This document shows, piece by piece, positions 25,823 through 34,810 of a DNA stretch of 64,000 nt (within the stretch, counting starts at the first letter, position 1; each line of letters starts with the position of its first letter). The position numbers and the translations under genes are program-made. Under the pieces are notes generated by a model that saw only the letters and a list, made by a program, of their open reading frames with translations, searched no databases and was not told where the DNA came from. The stretch spans positions 4,222,001 to 4,286,000 of the forward strand of contig NZ_CP113060.1 in the NCBI RefSeq assembly GCF_026625725.1, in the 5' to 3' direction. The DNA comes from Pseudomonas sp. SL4(2022) (GTDB lineage: Bacteria > Pseudomonadota > Gammaproteobacteria > Pseudomonadales > Pseudomonadaceae).

Positions 25823-26116
25823 TCAACTGACCGAATTTTCCCAATGCCACGCATTGACCGGGATACGTGTCGAATGGCCGACCTTGGCCAAGTACTTATC
25901 GACTAGATCCTTAAGCAGCACACCGCCCTTCTTGGTGCACTCGATTACACCAAGAACACTCAGCTCAGTCTCACGGTGCTTCACCCGCGCCTCGGCCGCC
26001 GTCTTGCGTGCGAGGGTCTGGCGTGATGTGGAAACGTGCATCCCATCTTTTTTGATTCGAATCTGAGCGGTGTAACTGATCGTGCCGTCAGCCTCGGCTA
26101 AGGTGTCCCATCGCAT
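25823..26116 (-). pseudogene. Tyrosine-recombinase (integrase) N-terminal fragment
   Basis: Ninety-seven residues with the N-terminal arm and SAM-like region of a short prophage-type integrase: DGTISYTAQIRIKKDGMHVS, RQTLARKTAAEARVKHRETE and GVLLKDLVDKYLAKVGHS. The protein then diverges and stops; no catalytic domain (R-H-R-Y) is present on either side. It marks an old integration event downstream of ssuF. No tRNA or att duplication was found. Confidence 0.65.
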
Positions 26117-26656
26117 ATCCGTAGCGCCGATGATGGATTGGACAGTTTTTTCCTAAACGCCTTAAAAAACCTTGCTTATAAGCTGCGCCAAAAAGCACGT
26201 ACCATTTTTGTACCACTCACGTTAATGCACGACGTATAAACTCATACCGACTTGCCGACTTCAATTCATAGCTAGCCGTCACAAACACCAGTAGCCAACC
26301 CGAGTCGCCCTTGACAGCCAACACAAATCGACCAGAGATGGCGATTTTTAGGCTCCAGCCGCACAGTATTTCAGCTCTTCGACTTTAGGCAGAACCGCTG
26401 CCCGATTAACCCCCAAAAGCCCAAAATTCGTTGACCACAAAAGGGCTACACGAACATTCAGCGCAATACCTTGAGACGACCGCTTGGCGAGAGATTTTAT
26501 CCGCACCGATATTTGGGTCATGCAGCTGGCAGGATGTCCAAACTCTTGGGTTATGCACCCTTAAGCTTCTGGGATTAGCGTGAACTTTTTTCGTTGCTAA
26601 GAGCGTCCGCATACGTGCTCTCCTTACCCCAAAAACCACGTTTTAAACGTGGCCTC
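26117..26656. other. Gene-free AT-richer spacer
   Basis: About 540 bp between the integrase fragment and the broken binding-protein gene. Short frames on both strands have no recognisable protein character. I see no RNA gene or clear repeat. It is probably degraded mobile DNA. Confidence 0.5.
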
Positions 26657-26912
26657 ATGAAGCACTTCAAGATCAACGTCTTGATCGGTCTTTTCTGGTT
26701 CCCCATGATGCTGCTGCCTAGGAAAAGTTCGTGCTGGCAGCCGAAGACGACTGGTACCTTAATTCGGCCGAAATAAGTTCAACGGAACATGGCTTTGCTG
26801 TCGAGCTTATTTTCGCAGTTTACGAAGCTGCTGGTGCCACAGTTAGCTACGAAGTAGTGCCTTTTCTCGCGCTATGGCTGTAGTCAAAAGTGGTCGTCCT
26901 GCAGTGCAGTGA
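26657..26912 (+). pseudogene. Family 3 solute-binding protein, N-terminal remnant with frameshifts
   Basis: Begins with a signal-peptide-like ATG frame at 26657 (KHFKINVLIGLFWFPMM) that loses register near 26722. The next frame reads FVLAAEDDWYLNSAEISSTE then HGFAVELIFAVYEAAGATVS, a typical opening of polar amino-acid binding proteins. A second shift near 26865 moves to SRAMAVVKSGRPAV and a TGA. The remaining two thirds of the gene are missing, although the next intact gene begins only about 80 bp later. It is a dead gene. Confidence 0.6.
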
Positions 26913-26990
26913 TCTGCCGTAACACAGTCTCACCCCCCAACGGACTATGCTTAAATCGGCATACAGTCTGCTAATCAGTGAGTATCAGAT

Positions 26991-28151
26991 ATGGAACATC
27001 CAATTGTGTTGGCACAGCGTCCTATCGTCTTGGTTGTAGACGACACACCGGACAACCTGAGTCTGATGAGCAGTCTGCTCAAGCCCAACTATCAGGTCAA
27101 ACTGGCCAATAACGGAGCAAAGGCTTTGCAGCTTGCTCAGTCGGACAGCCCACCTGACCTGATCTTGCTCGACATCATGATGCCGGAAATGGACGGCTAC
27201 GAAGTCTGCCGAGAACTCAAGTCCCAAGCCCGAACACGCGATATCCCGGTAATTTTCCTGACAGCCAAGGTCGAAGTGGAAGATGAGCGCCTAGGCCTGT
27301 CACTCGGTGCCGTTGACTACATCACCAAACCAGTAAGCCCGCCGATTGTCCTCGCACGGGTCGAGACCCATCTCAGCCTCAAGCGAGCGGCTGATTTTCT
27401 GCGCGACAAGAACGCCTACCTGGAAAACGAAATACAACGCCGCTCCCAGGAAATCACGGCAATCCAAGATGTGACCATTCTGGCGATGGCCTCGCTCGCG
27501 GAAACACGTGATCCAGAAACAGGCAATCACATCCGCCGTACCCAGCACTACGTCAAAGCATTGGCCACTGAACTGCGCAAGGATGCGCGCTACAGCGACA
27601 TTATCAGTGACGCGTTTATCGACCTGCTTTACAAGTCGGCCCCCCTGCACGACATCGGCAAGGTGGGTATTCCCGACCGAATCCTGCTCAAACCTGGGCG
27701 TTTCACTGCCGATGAATTCGAAGTGATGAAAACCCATACAACCCTGGGTTTCAAAGCAATAGAACATGCTGAAAAATCTCTCGGGACGCCCGTAGCCTTT
27801 CTCGACATGGCCAAGGAAATCGCCCTGTACCACCAGGAAAAATGGGATGGCTCCGGCTACCCAGAAGGTCTGGCAGGAGAGGCAATTCCTCTATCGGCAC
27901 GCCTGATGGCCGTGGCAGATGTTTACGATGCCCTGATCAGTCGCCGTGTATATAAAGAAGGCATGCCTCACGAAAAAGCCGTTGGCATCATCATCGACGG
28001 TCGTGGCAGTCACTTCACCCCTGATCTGGTCGATGCATTCATGGCAATCGAGGGAGAGTTTCGGACTATTGCCCAGCGCTTTGTCGACAGTGATGAAGAG
28101 TTGCAGGAGAAGCTGTCATACCTCGACAAGGCCCTGAGCGAGGCTCCATGA
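26991..28151 (+). CDS. Response regulator with HD-GYP c-di-GMP phosphodiesterase domain
   Basis: Protein of 386 residues. A receiver domain (about 10-130) with phosphoacceptor Asp61 in ILLDIMMPEMDG is followed by a coiled linker and an HD-GYP domain (about 155-350). HD-GYP residues are His220-Asp221 in HDIGKVGIPD and Gly289-Tyr290-Pro291 in KWDGSGYPEG, so hydrolysis of cyclic di-GMP is expected. The stop overlaps the start of the hybrid kinase (ATGA), which probably phosphorylates it. Its receiver closely resembles the second receiver of the protein at 32.3-33.9 kb. A role in adhesin or biofilm control is inferred from location. Confidence 0.93.
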   Translation: MEHPIVLAQRPIVLVVDDTPDNLSLMSSLLKPNYQVKLANNGAKALQLAQSDSPPDLILLDIMMPEMDGYEVCRELKSQARTRDIPVIFLTAKVEVEDERLGLSLGAVDYITKPVSPPIVLARVETHLSLKRAADFLRDKNAYLENEIQRRSQEITAIQDVTILAMASLAETRDPETGNHIRRTQHYVKALATELRKDARYSDIISDAFIDLLYKSAPLHDIGKVGIPDRILLKPGRFTADEFEVMKTHTTLGFKAIEHAEKSLGTPVAFLDMAKEIALYHQEKWDGSGYPEGLAGEAIPLSARLMAVADVYDALISRRVYKEGMPHEKAVGIIIDGRGSHFTPDLVDAFMAIEGEFRTIAQRFVDSDEELQEKLSYLDKALSEAP

Positions 28152-31100
28152 CCGACGCCCGCTGGAAGCTTGCCGCAGCACTGCTGGTATCTCTATTGCT
28201 GGCATTTGCTGCCGATGCGATCTACTTGCTGGTGGAGCGTAACGCATACCAACAAATGCTCGCCGATCGCATCGAGCGCGAAGCCGAGAACCTGCCGCAA
28301 CTGACCCTGTCGAGTAAAGGCATGGGCGCCGTGCAATTGGCCGGCAGGCTCAACCGGGAGATTCAACAGGTCGCGCACGGCAACAACCTGTTGCTGGTAC
28401 AAGCGCGGGAAGCACTTGAGGTCCTAGCCAAAAACACAGGGGCTAGCAATACCTTTGTCGTCAATGCCAGCGGCATCATCGTCCAAGACTGGGACCTGTA
28501 CGGTCACCATGAACTAGGGCTGAATGTTGGCTTTCGCGACTACTTTCGCCAAGCCATCAGTGGCAAGGAAAACGTTCACGCAGCCATTAGCCAGAGTACT
28601 GGCAAACGCATGTTCTATGTGGCGGCCCCGGTCTTTCTTGACCGTTCGGCAAACAGCCGGATCAACGGCGTAGTCGTTGCTGGTTTTGAAATAACCAAGC
28701 TCGATCAATTTATGGCCAGCTGGAAAGACACCATCGGCGTGTTGATCTCGCCGAACGGTGTGGTCATGGCCAGTAACAAGCCCGAATGGCAGATGCGCTC
28801 CGTCAAACCAGTGAGCCCCGAGCGCCTGCAACAGCTGCAAGCGAGCAAGCAGTATGGTGCGTTTTTATCACCCGACCCAATACCCGCACTTCCCTCAATG
28901 GATTCCCCCGTCATCCGCATTGATGGCACCGACTATCTATCCCGCCAAGTAAGCATTGAGTGGAACGACCCTCAAGGCCCATGGACCCTGCTCTTACTTG
29001 GCGAGCAGGCCCAGGCCACGCCAATGGGAAAGCGAGCACTGCTGTTCGGCAGCGTACTGGTGTTCTGCCTGATAGCCCTACGGCTATGGCGAGACAGACA
29101 GTTAAAGCTGCAGAGCGCCAGAGAACGAGCCGAACTGTTTGCCTTCCAGCAGGCCCTAATCGATACCCTGCCCCATCCCTTGTTCTACACCGACCGAGAT
29201 ACACGCCTGCTGGGTATCAACCAGGCATTCCGCGAGATGTTCAACGTCAGCGCAGAAACACTTCTGGGTAAACGCCTCATCGAACTCAACATCCTGCCGC
29301 CCAGCGAACGCGAGCGCGTTCAGCAGGAAATAACCCAAGTCATCGGCACCTCCCAGCGCCTGCAAAGAGAAATCAGCCTGCCTCTAGGCACCGATCAAAC
29401 GCACCAATTGCTCTACTTCATCTCAGGCGTGCAACTGGGTGACAGCAACCTGGGTGGGGCGGTCGGCAGCCTGGTTGATGTCAGCCCAATCCGCGCTGCC
29501 GAGCACGCCATGATGGAGGCTCGCGACCGTGCCGAAAGCGATCGCCTGCGTCTACACGACAGCGAGCAGCGTATCCAATCAATGATCCGCAACGTGCCTG
29601 GTGTGGTGTATCGCTGCCTGCCCTACCACCCCTGGACCATGCTGTTTGTTAGCGACGAAATCGAAACACTCACCGGCTACCCAGCCAGTGACTTTGTTGG
29701 TCCTGACGCCACTCGCACCCTCGGTGAGTTGATGCACTGCGACGATATCGAACCCACCAGCCTTAACACCGAGGTGGCGATTCGCGAGCAGCGACAGTAC
29801 ATCAACGAATACCGAATCAAAGACCACCGTGGCATCACCCACTGGGTCGATGGACGGGGAATGGCCAGTTACGACGCCAATGGCCAACCCGAGTTCCTTG
29901 ATGGAGTGCTCTTCGATTTCAGCGAGCGTAAACAAGCTGAAGCGACCGTGCTGGAAGCCAAACGCATCGCCGAGGATGCCACCCGCACCAAAAGTGAATT
30001 CCTCGCCAACATGAGCCATGAAATCCGCACACCGATGAACGCCATCATCGGGATGGCTCACTTGGCCTTACAGACCGACCTGGCACCGCGCCAACGCAAC
30101 CATGTGGAAAAAATCGATAAGGCCGCAAACAGTCTGCTCGGGATCATCAATGACATCCTCGACTTCTCCAAGATCGAGGCCGGCAAACTGCAGCTTGAAC
30201 AGGTTGAGTTCAGACTCGACGAGGTGCTCGACAACCTGGCCAACTTGATTGCCTTCAAAGCGCATGAAAAAGGCTTGGAGCTGCTCTTTGACCTGCGTAA
30301 CGAACTACCCGTCAGTCTGATTGGCGACCCTCTGCGTCTGGGTCAGATCCTGCTCAACCTGGCCAGCAATGCAGTCAAATTTACCGAACAGGGCGAAATC
30401 ATAATCCGCGTCGAACTGGAGTCCAGCGACAGCGGCGGCGTGTGGTTGAACTTCAGCGTGCAGGACAGCGGCATCGGCATGACTACTGAGCAATGCAGCC
30501 GACTGTTTGGGGCGTTTTCCCAGGCAGACAGCTCGACTACCCGCAAGTACGGCGGCACCGGACTTGGCCTGGCTATTTCACGTACCCTGGTGGAGCTGAT
30601 GGAAGGCAGCATCTGGGTGGAAAGCGAACTGGGCGCCGGCAGCCGCTTTCAGTTCCGCGTGCATCTGGCGCTGCCAGAGCAAACACCCGTTGCACGCATG
30701 TTCCGCTCCGACGAGCTGGCAGCTACGCGCGCCCTGCTTCTAGAGGGCAGCACGGCTGCCCGAGAGATTCTCAGGGATCAACTGCTCAGCATTCAACTGC
30801 AGGTCAACACCACCGAAAATGCGGCCGACGCCCTCGTCGAATTGCGGCATGCTGCAGCCGATGGCACGCCATATGACCTGCTGTTAGTCGGTTGGAAGAC
30901 CGGCAGCCATGCCGCGCAGGCCTGTCTTACTGGGCTTGCTCAGCTATCGTTGAGCAAGACACCAGCAGTTATCGTTATTACCTCTTTCGGTCGCGAAGAC
31001 TTTGTCAGCCTGGCACGTCAGCAGGGCCTGCACTACGCCACCATCATCAATCACCCGATCACCTCTTCCCTACTGCTGGAAAGCGTCGGCAGTGTGCTGG

Positions 31101-32164
31101 GCAAGGGACCGCTTATCGAGCGTCGTCAGCTGCACGATGGCCACGAGCAACAGCAAGCCCGTGAGCGGCTAGCTGGAGCCCGATTACTGCTGGTCGAAGA
31201 CAACGAGATGAACCGCGAGCTGGCCGTCGAACTGCTGGGAAATGCACAGATCCACTTGGTCTGCGCGCAGCATGGCGAGGAAGCACTGGCCATTCTGACC
31301 AAGGACCACGACTTCGACGGCGTTCTTATGGATTGCCAGATGCCAGTGATGGATGGCTACACCGCCACTGGGCTGATTCGCGCCAACCCTGCCTGGGCTC
31401 ACCTGCCGATCATCGCCATGACCGCCAACGCCATGGCCGGCGACAAGGACAAAGTGATTGCCGCCGGGATGAATGATCACATTGCCAAACCGCTGAATGT
31501 TGAACAGATGTTTATCACCCTCGCGCACTGGATCAAACCCACTCGCCAACGCGGCGACGTGCAACTGAGCGCTAACCTCAACATCCATGAAGCGTTGCCT
31601 GAGCTGCCCATGCTGGATCAAAAAGCGGGCTTGGCGAGAATGCAAGGCGACCAGCACCTTTACCGCAAGATGCTGCTGCGTTTTACGCAGAGCCAATCAA
31701 GCTTCGTTGAGCATTTCGGTGCAGCTATCGCCAGCCACGACTTCGCTACCGCGCAACGTCTTGCTCACACCTTGAAAGGAACTGCCGGGACTATTGGTGC
31801 GACCGAGCTACAACTTGCCTCACAAGCACTGGAGGAAGCCTGCACAAGTACCGATGAGGCACTCAGAGGCGCACGCTTTGATCTCGTTGAGCAGCAACTC
31901 AACGCCGTTCTACACGCGTTACAACCCTTGCAGGTCGCTGAACTGGCCGGCGTACGAGCAGCGTCAGCACAGCCCACATCGGAGCAATTCAAGCAACTGG
32001 CAGAGCTGCTAGCTGACAGCGACTCGGAAGCACTTGATCTGTGCAACGACTTGGCTAATGGCATCACCGATCAAACAATGCGTGATTGTTTTGCCGTGGT
32101 TCTGAAGCACACCGAGAACTGCGACTTCGATGAGGCCTTAGCGGCATTGCAACCTTTGCTCTAG
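28148..32164 (+). CDS. Hybrid sensor histidine kinase (sensor-PAS-PAS-HisKA-HATPase-REC-REC-Hpt)
   Basis: Membrane kinase of 1338 residues. A span near residues 8-27 and another near 298-316 bracket a periplasmic Cache-type sensor. Two PAS domains follow (about 335-440 and 475-595), then HisKA with His624 in NMSHEIRTPMNA, and HATPase to about 835. A first receiver-like domain (about 848-960) lacks the phosphoacceptor: the expected Asp is Gly in LLLVGWK. The second receiver is intact (Asp1062 in LMDCQMPVMDG), and an Hpt domain carries His1207 (AHTLKGTAG). Relay from His624 to Asp1062 to Hpt and on to the HD-GYP receiver encoded upstream is the likely route. ATGA overlap with that gene gives coupled translation. 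Confidence 0.93.
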   Translation: MTDARWKLAAALLVSLLLAFAADAIYLLVERNAYQQMLADRIEREAENLPQLTLSSKGMGAVQLAGRLNREIQQVAHGNNLLLVQAREALEVLAKNTGASNTFVVNASGIIVQDWDLYGHHELGLNVGFRDYFRQAISGKENVHAAISQSTGKRMFYVAAPVFLDRSANSRINGVVVAGFEITKLDQFMASWKDTIGVLISPNGVVMASNKPEWQMRSVKPVSPERLQQLQASKQYGAFLSPDPIPALPSMDSPVIRIDGTDYLSRQVSIEWNDPQGPWTLLLLGEQAQATPMGKRALLFGSVLVFCLIALRLWRDRQLKLQSARERAELFAFQQALIDTLPHPLFYTDRDTRLLGINQAFREMFNVSAETLLGKRLIELNILPPSERERVQQEITQVIGTSQRLQREISLPLGTDQTHQLLYFISGVQLGDSNLGGAVGSLVDVSPIRAAEHAMMEARDRAESDRLRLHDSEQRIQSMIRNVPGVVYRCLPYHPWTMLFVSDEIETLTGYPASDFVGPDATRTLGELMHCDDIEPTSLNTEVAIREQRQYINEYRIKDHRGITHWVDGRGMASYDANGQPEFLDGVLFDFSERKQAEATVLEAKRIAEDATRTKSEFLANMSHEIRTPMNAIIGMAHLALQTDLAPRQRNHVEKIDKAANSLLGIINDILDFSKIEAGKLQLEQVEFRLDEVLDNLANLIAFKAHEKGLELLFDLRNELPVSLIGDPLRLGQILLNLASNAVKFTEQGEIIIRVELESSDSGGVWLNFSVQDSGIGMTTEQCSRLFGAFSQADSSTTRKYGGTGLGLAISRTLVELMEGSIWVESELGAGSRFQFRVHLALPEQTPVARMFRSDELAATRALLLEGSTAAREILRDQLLSIQLQVNTTENAADALVELRHAAADGTPYDLLLVGWKTGSHAAQACLTGLAQLSLSKTPAVIVITSFGREDFVSLARQQGLHYATIINHPITSSLLLESVGSVLGKGPLIERRQLHDGHEQQQARERLAGARLLLVEDNEMNRELAVELLGNAQIHLVCAQHGEEALAILTKDHDFDGVLMDCQMPVMDGYTATGLIRANPAWAHLPIIAMTANAMAGDKDKVIAAGMNDHIAKPLNVEQMFITLAHWIKPTRQRGDVQLSANLNIHEALPELPMLDQKAGLARMQGDQHLYRKMLLRFTQSQSSFVEHFGAAIASHDFATAQRLAHTLKGTAGTIGATELQLASQALEEACTSTDEALRGARFDLVEQQLNAVLHALQPLQVAELAGVRAASAQPTSEQFKQLAELLADSDSEALDLCNDLANGITDQTMRDCFAVVLKHTENCDFDEALAALQPLL

Positions 32165-32301
32165 GAGGTATCTGCGCACCGCTCGCTGCAGATAGCATCT
32201 GCCGGTATTTCTGCTCAGTGCGGCTGTGTTCGGGTAAACGTTTCGATGGAGGACGTGATCTGAAAAAGACTCACGACCAAGGAACAGTAGGCTCGTTTAG
32301 G

Positions 32302-33948
32302 TTATGCGCATGGCAGCGTCACCTTAACGGTGGTTGTCTCGGTCTCATCTGAGGTTTCCATCGCAATGCTGCCATTTTGCGCTTCGACCAGGAGTCGGGC
32401 CGAATAAGTCCCCAGTCCAGAGCCACCTTGCTTGCCAACAGTTACAAACTTGTCGAAAAACCGATCCCGGATCTGAGCTGGCACAACGCCCTTGTTGAGA
32501 ATCGTCACGCAACGTGGATTATCGCCAAGCACGGAAATTTCTACACGCGAATCATCCGGTGCGGCTTCGCAGGCGTTTTTGAGTAAATTCTCGAACAAGG
32601 AATAACAGAACATCTCATCGCCTAATGAGTCCAGTGCAGAGTCGCTAATACCCGACGCGGTATCAACCTCGATGGCCAGCCCCTTGATAGCAAAGGTCTT
32701 GCGCGCGATTGCGGAAATACGCTTGAGAATTTTAACCAACGCGACCGGCTTGGACTCCAGCACAAAGCGTCCGGTCTCAATTTTGTACAGTTCAGCTGAG
32801 AGATTGATCATGCTCAGCGTGCGCAAGCTGGCTTCCTCGGCCATCTGCAGCTGCTCAAGCATTGAGCCGGATAGCGTGCCCGACTCGATTACCCCTTGAA
32901 TGAGCCCCAGCACCCCAGCCAAGGGGGCTTTCATGTCATGGCGAGTGATGCGTTCAACATCATCTTTTAACTGCTCGGTAATCAGCATGCAGTCGTAATC
33001 AGCCTGCAATTGACGACGCAGATCAATGTAGCGAATGAAATTCTTAATCCGGATACGCAAGCCTTCGGGGTCAATCGGCTTGGTTACAAAATCAATTGCT
33101 CCTAACTCCATGCCACGCGTTCGTGCAGCGCTGTCGGTCATAGCGGTAACGAAAATGATCGGAATATTTTCTGACGCGGGGTGACTGCGCAAAGCCTTGG
33201 CCACCTCGAATCCATCCATGCCGGGCATCATGATATCGAGCAACAGCAGATCAGGCGGCGTATCCGATTGACAGATTTGCAGCGCTTTCTCGCCGTTATT
33301 GGCCAGTTTCACCCGGTACTCATCTTCGAACAGGCCTGCCAGCAGTTGCAGGTTGTCCGGCGTATCATCCACCACCAGAATGGTTGCTCGCTCCACCGGC
33401 TTTTCAATAGGCGGCAGCGTGGCTTCGACATCATCGAGTCCTTGAGCGACCCCGGAGACCTTTGAGTTCAACCCGGCCATTGCCTTGACGGGATCAATCG
33501 GCCCGCTGAAACGCGGATGCCAATTGAGCATACGCGTCAGGCGCTCAGCAAAGCTGCTGTAGGAGAATGGCTTCACCAACAGGTCCGAAACGCCGGCCTG
33601 GGCTGCCTGCAAGACCAGGTCGCGTTCAGTTTCGGCGGTGATCATCATAAAAGGCAACCCATACAGCTTAGGGCTACTGCGCACCGACAATAAAAACTCA
33701 AGACCATTCATTACCGGCATATTCCAGTCGGAGAGCACGACCGTGACAGGGTGGCTTTCCAACAACCTCAACGCTTCGGCGCCATTAGCCGCCTCAAGGA
33801 TGTGAGTGATGCCAAATTCGCGAAGATAATTAACCGTAATCTTGCGCATCGACTCTAGATCGTCGACGACTAGAACAGTGCACTTACGGATGCGTGCAAA
33901 GAGGTCAAAGGCGCTAGCCTGCACTGCAGACGAAAATGGATCACTCAT
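32302..33948 (-). CDS. Two-receiver cytosolic histidine kinase
   Basis: Protein of 548 residues without membrane segments. Receiver 1 (about 22-140) has Asp74 in LSDWNMPVMNG. Receiver 2 (about 188-305) has Asp238 in LLLDIMMPGMDG and Lys289. A HisKA-like segment (His336 in RITRHDMKAPLAGV) and a HATPase domain to the C-terminus (GGSGLGTYSARLLVEAQNGS) follow. The RHDMK form of the H-box is unusual. Receivers placed before the kinase core suggest that phosphorylation by another kinase gates its activity. It converges on the hybrid kinase gene. Partner and output are unknown. Confidence 0.9.
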   Translation of the reverse strand: MSDPFSSAVQASAFDLFARIRKCTVLVVDDLESMRKITVNYLREFGITHILEAANGAEALRLLESHPVTVVLSDWNMPVMNGLEFLLSVRSSPKLYGLPFMMITAETERDLVLQAAQAGVSDLLVKPFSYSSFAERLTRMLNWHPRFSGPIDPVKAMAGLNSKVSGVAQGLDDVEATLPPIEKPVERATILVVDDTPDNLQLLAGLFEDEYRVKLANNGEKALQICQSDTPPDLLLLDIMMPGMDGFEVAKALRSHPASENIPIIFVTAMTDSAARTRGMELGAIDFVTKPIDPEGLRIRIKNFIRYIDLRRQLQADYDCMLITEQLKDDVERITRHDMKAPLAGVLGLIQGVIESGTLSGSMLEQLQMAEEASLRTLSMINLSAELYKIETGRFVLESKPVALVKILKRISAIARKTFAIKGLAIEVDTASGISDSALDSLGDEMFCYSLFENLLKNACEAAPDDSRVEISVLGDNPRCVTILNKGVVPAQIRDRFFDKFVTVGKQGGSGLGTYSARLLVEAQNGSIAMETSDETETTTVKVTLPCA

Positions 33949-34058
33949 CGTTTATTCCCTGCATTCGGTCTGTGTAAAAGGCCGGATCTAAGAGTGCTCC
34001 TACCTAAAAGCCAACACCGTAATTAATTGAATACCTGTGGCACATTGGCCCGAATTCT

Positions 34059-34100
34059 CTTGATAAAAAACACTGGCGCAAGGCCCATTTTTTTATCAAG
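34059..34100 (-). terminator. Terminator with 12-bp A/T inverted repeat
   Basis: CTTGATAAAAAA (34059-34070) and TTTTTTATCAAG (34089-34100) are perfect inverse copies around a GC-containing core with a small GGC/GCC hairpin. In the minus direction the core hairpin is followed by TTTTTT. It lies just after the small exported-protein gene. Confidence 0.75.
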
Positions 34101-34122
34101 AACATTAACCACTCAGAACAAC

Positions 34123-34572
34123 TTAATGGGTTTTGATCATGCCCTTAGTGCCCGCTTCGGTATCCATCCAGAAGCTTTTCCCAGCTGGATCATCAGTTAC
34201 TGTGAATGTAATCATCCCCTGCTGAAAATGCAGGGCAGCACCCGCGTGCTTGGCTGTTACCGATTTATCATTCACCAAAACCTTACCACCGGGCAGAATG
34301 CGGATGGTCGCCACGGTATTGCCTTCGCCGTTCACGGCTAACAGGTTCCGTGTTTGGTTATGTGCTGCCGAGTGCGTGGACGTTGCGGGCATGCTGCCGA
34401 ATCCAGCCTTGGCATTTTCCGCCTTGGTTTTGTTGATATCGCAGCCTTCCAGCTCACTCACCTGGGTGCAGCCTGAGCGTTCAAGCTTCTGCTGATATTT
34501 ATGATCGGTGGCAAAAGCAACGGTACTCACCACAGCAGTCGAAAGCGCAACCAATGTGATTTTCTTCAACAT
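34123..34572 (-). CDS. Small exported protein of unknown function
   Basis: Protein of 149 residues with a signal peptide (LKKITLVALSTAVVSTVAFA). The mature part has two closely spaced cysteines (SGCTQVSELEGCD) that could form a disulfide, and a C-terminal half rich in beta-strand pattern (TVATIRILPGGKVLVNDKSV). I recognise no family. A strong GAGGGGAG precedes the ATG. It lies beyond the stop of the giant adhesin on the same strand, with hairpins between, so co-transcription is unlikely. Confidence 0.75.
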   Translation of the reverse strand: MLKKITLVALSTAVVSTVAFATDHKYQQKLERSGCTQVSELEGCDINKTKAENAKAGFGSMPATSTHSAAHNQTRNLLAVNGEGNTVATIRILPGGKVLVNDKSVTAKHAGAALHFQQGMITFTVTDDPAGKSFWMDTEAGTKGMIKTH

Positions 34573-34734
34573 GTTGCTCCCCTCTCAAGAAGTTGACCGG
34601 TAACGGCCCGAGGCCTAATCATCAGTTCTATGCAGCCATGCTGAGCCTGTCGAGTTAAAACAGTGCCTTTCTCAAGTCAACCGTCTGACAGCTCCGAATC
34701 AATCACCTATTACAAACACATCTGGAATTTCATA

Positions 34735-34805
34735 GCGCTCGCTACCGAGCGTCGCGAAGGCCGTATCGCCTTCGCGCCCTCTGCCCGCATAAGCGGACAG
34801 AGGGC
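34735..34805 (-). terminator. Three tandem hairpins after the giant gene
   Basis: A 13-bp stem with one mismatch (34776-34788 with 34793-34805, loop ATAA) lies five bases beyond the giant gene's stop. It is followed by an 8-bp stem (34754-34761 with 34768-34775) and a smaller CGCTCG/CGAGCG stem. No T-run is present. Probably transcript 3'-end protection or rho-assisted termination of a >26-kb message. Confidence 0.55.
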
Positions 34806-34810
34806 CTTAC

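Noticed and set aside
25461..25850. Minus-strand frame of 129 codons over ssuF
   Set aside because: ssuF on the plus strand has a clear ribosome site and Mop domain; the minus frame is its shadow.
26406..26639. Minus-strand frame of 77 codons as a gene
   Set aside because: No ribosome site, no recognisable sequence and no conservation cue; it lies in degraded DNA.
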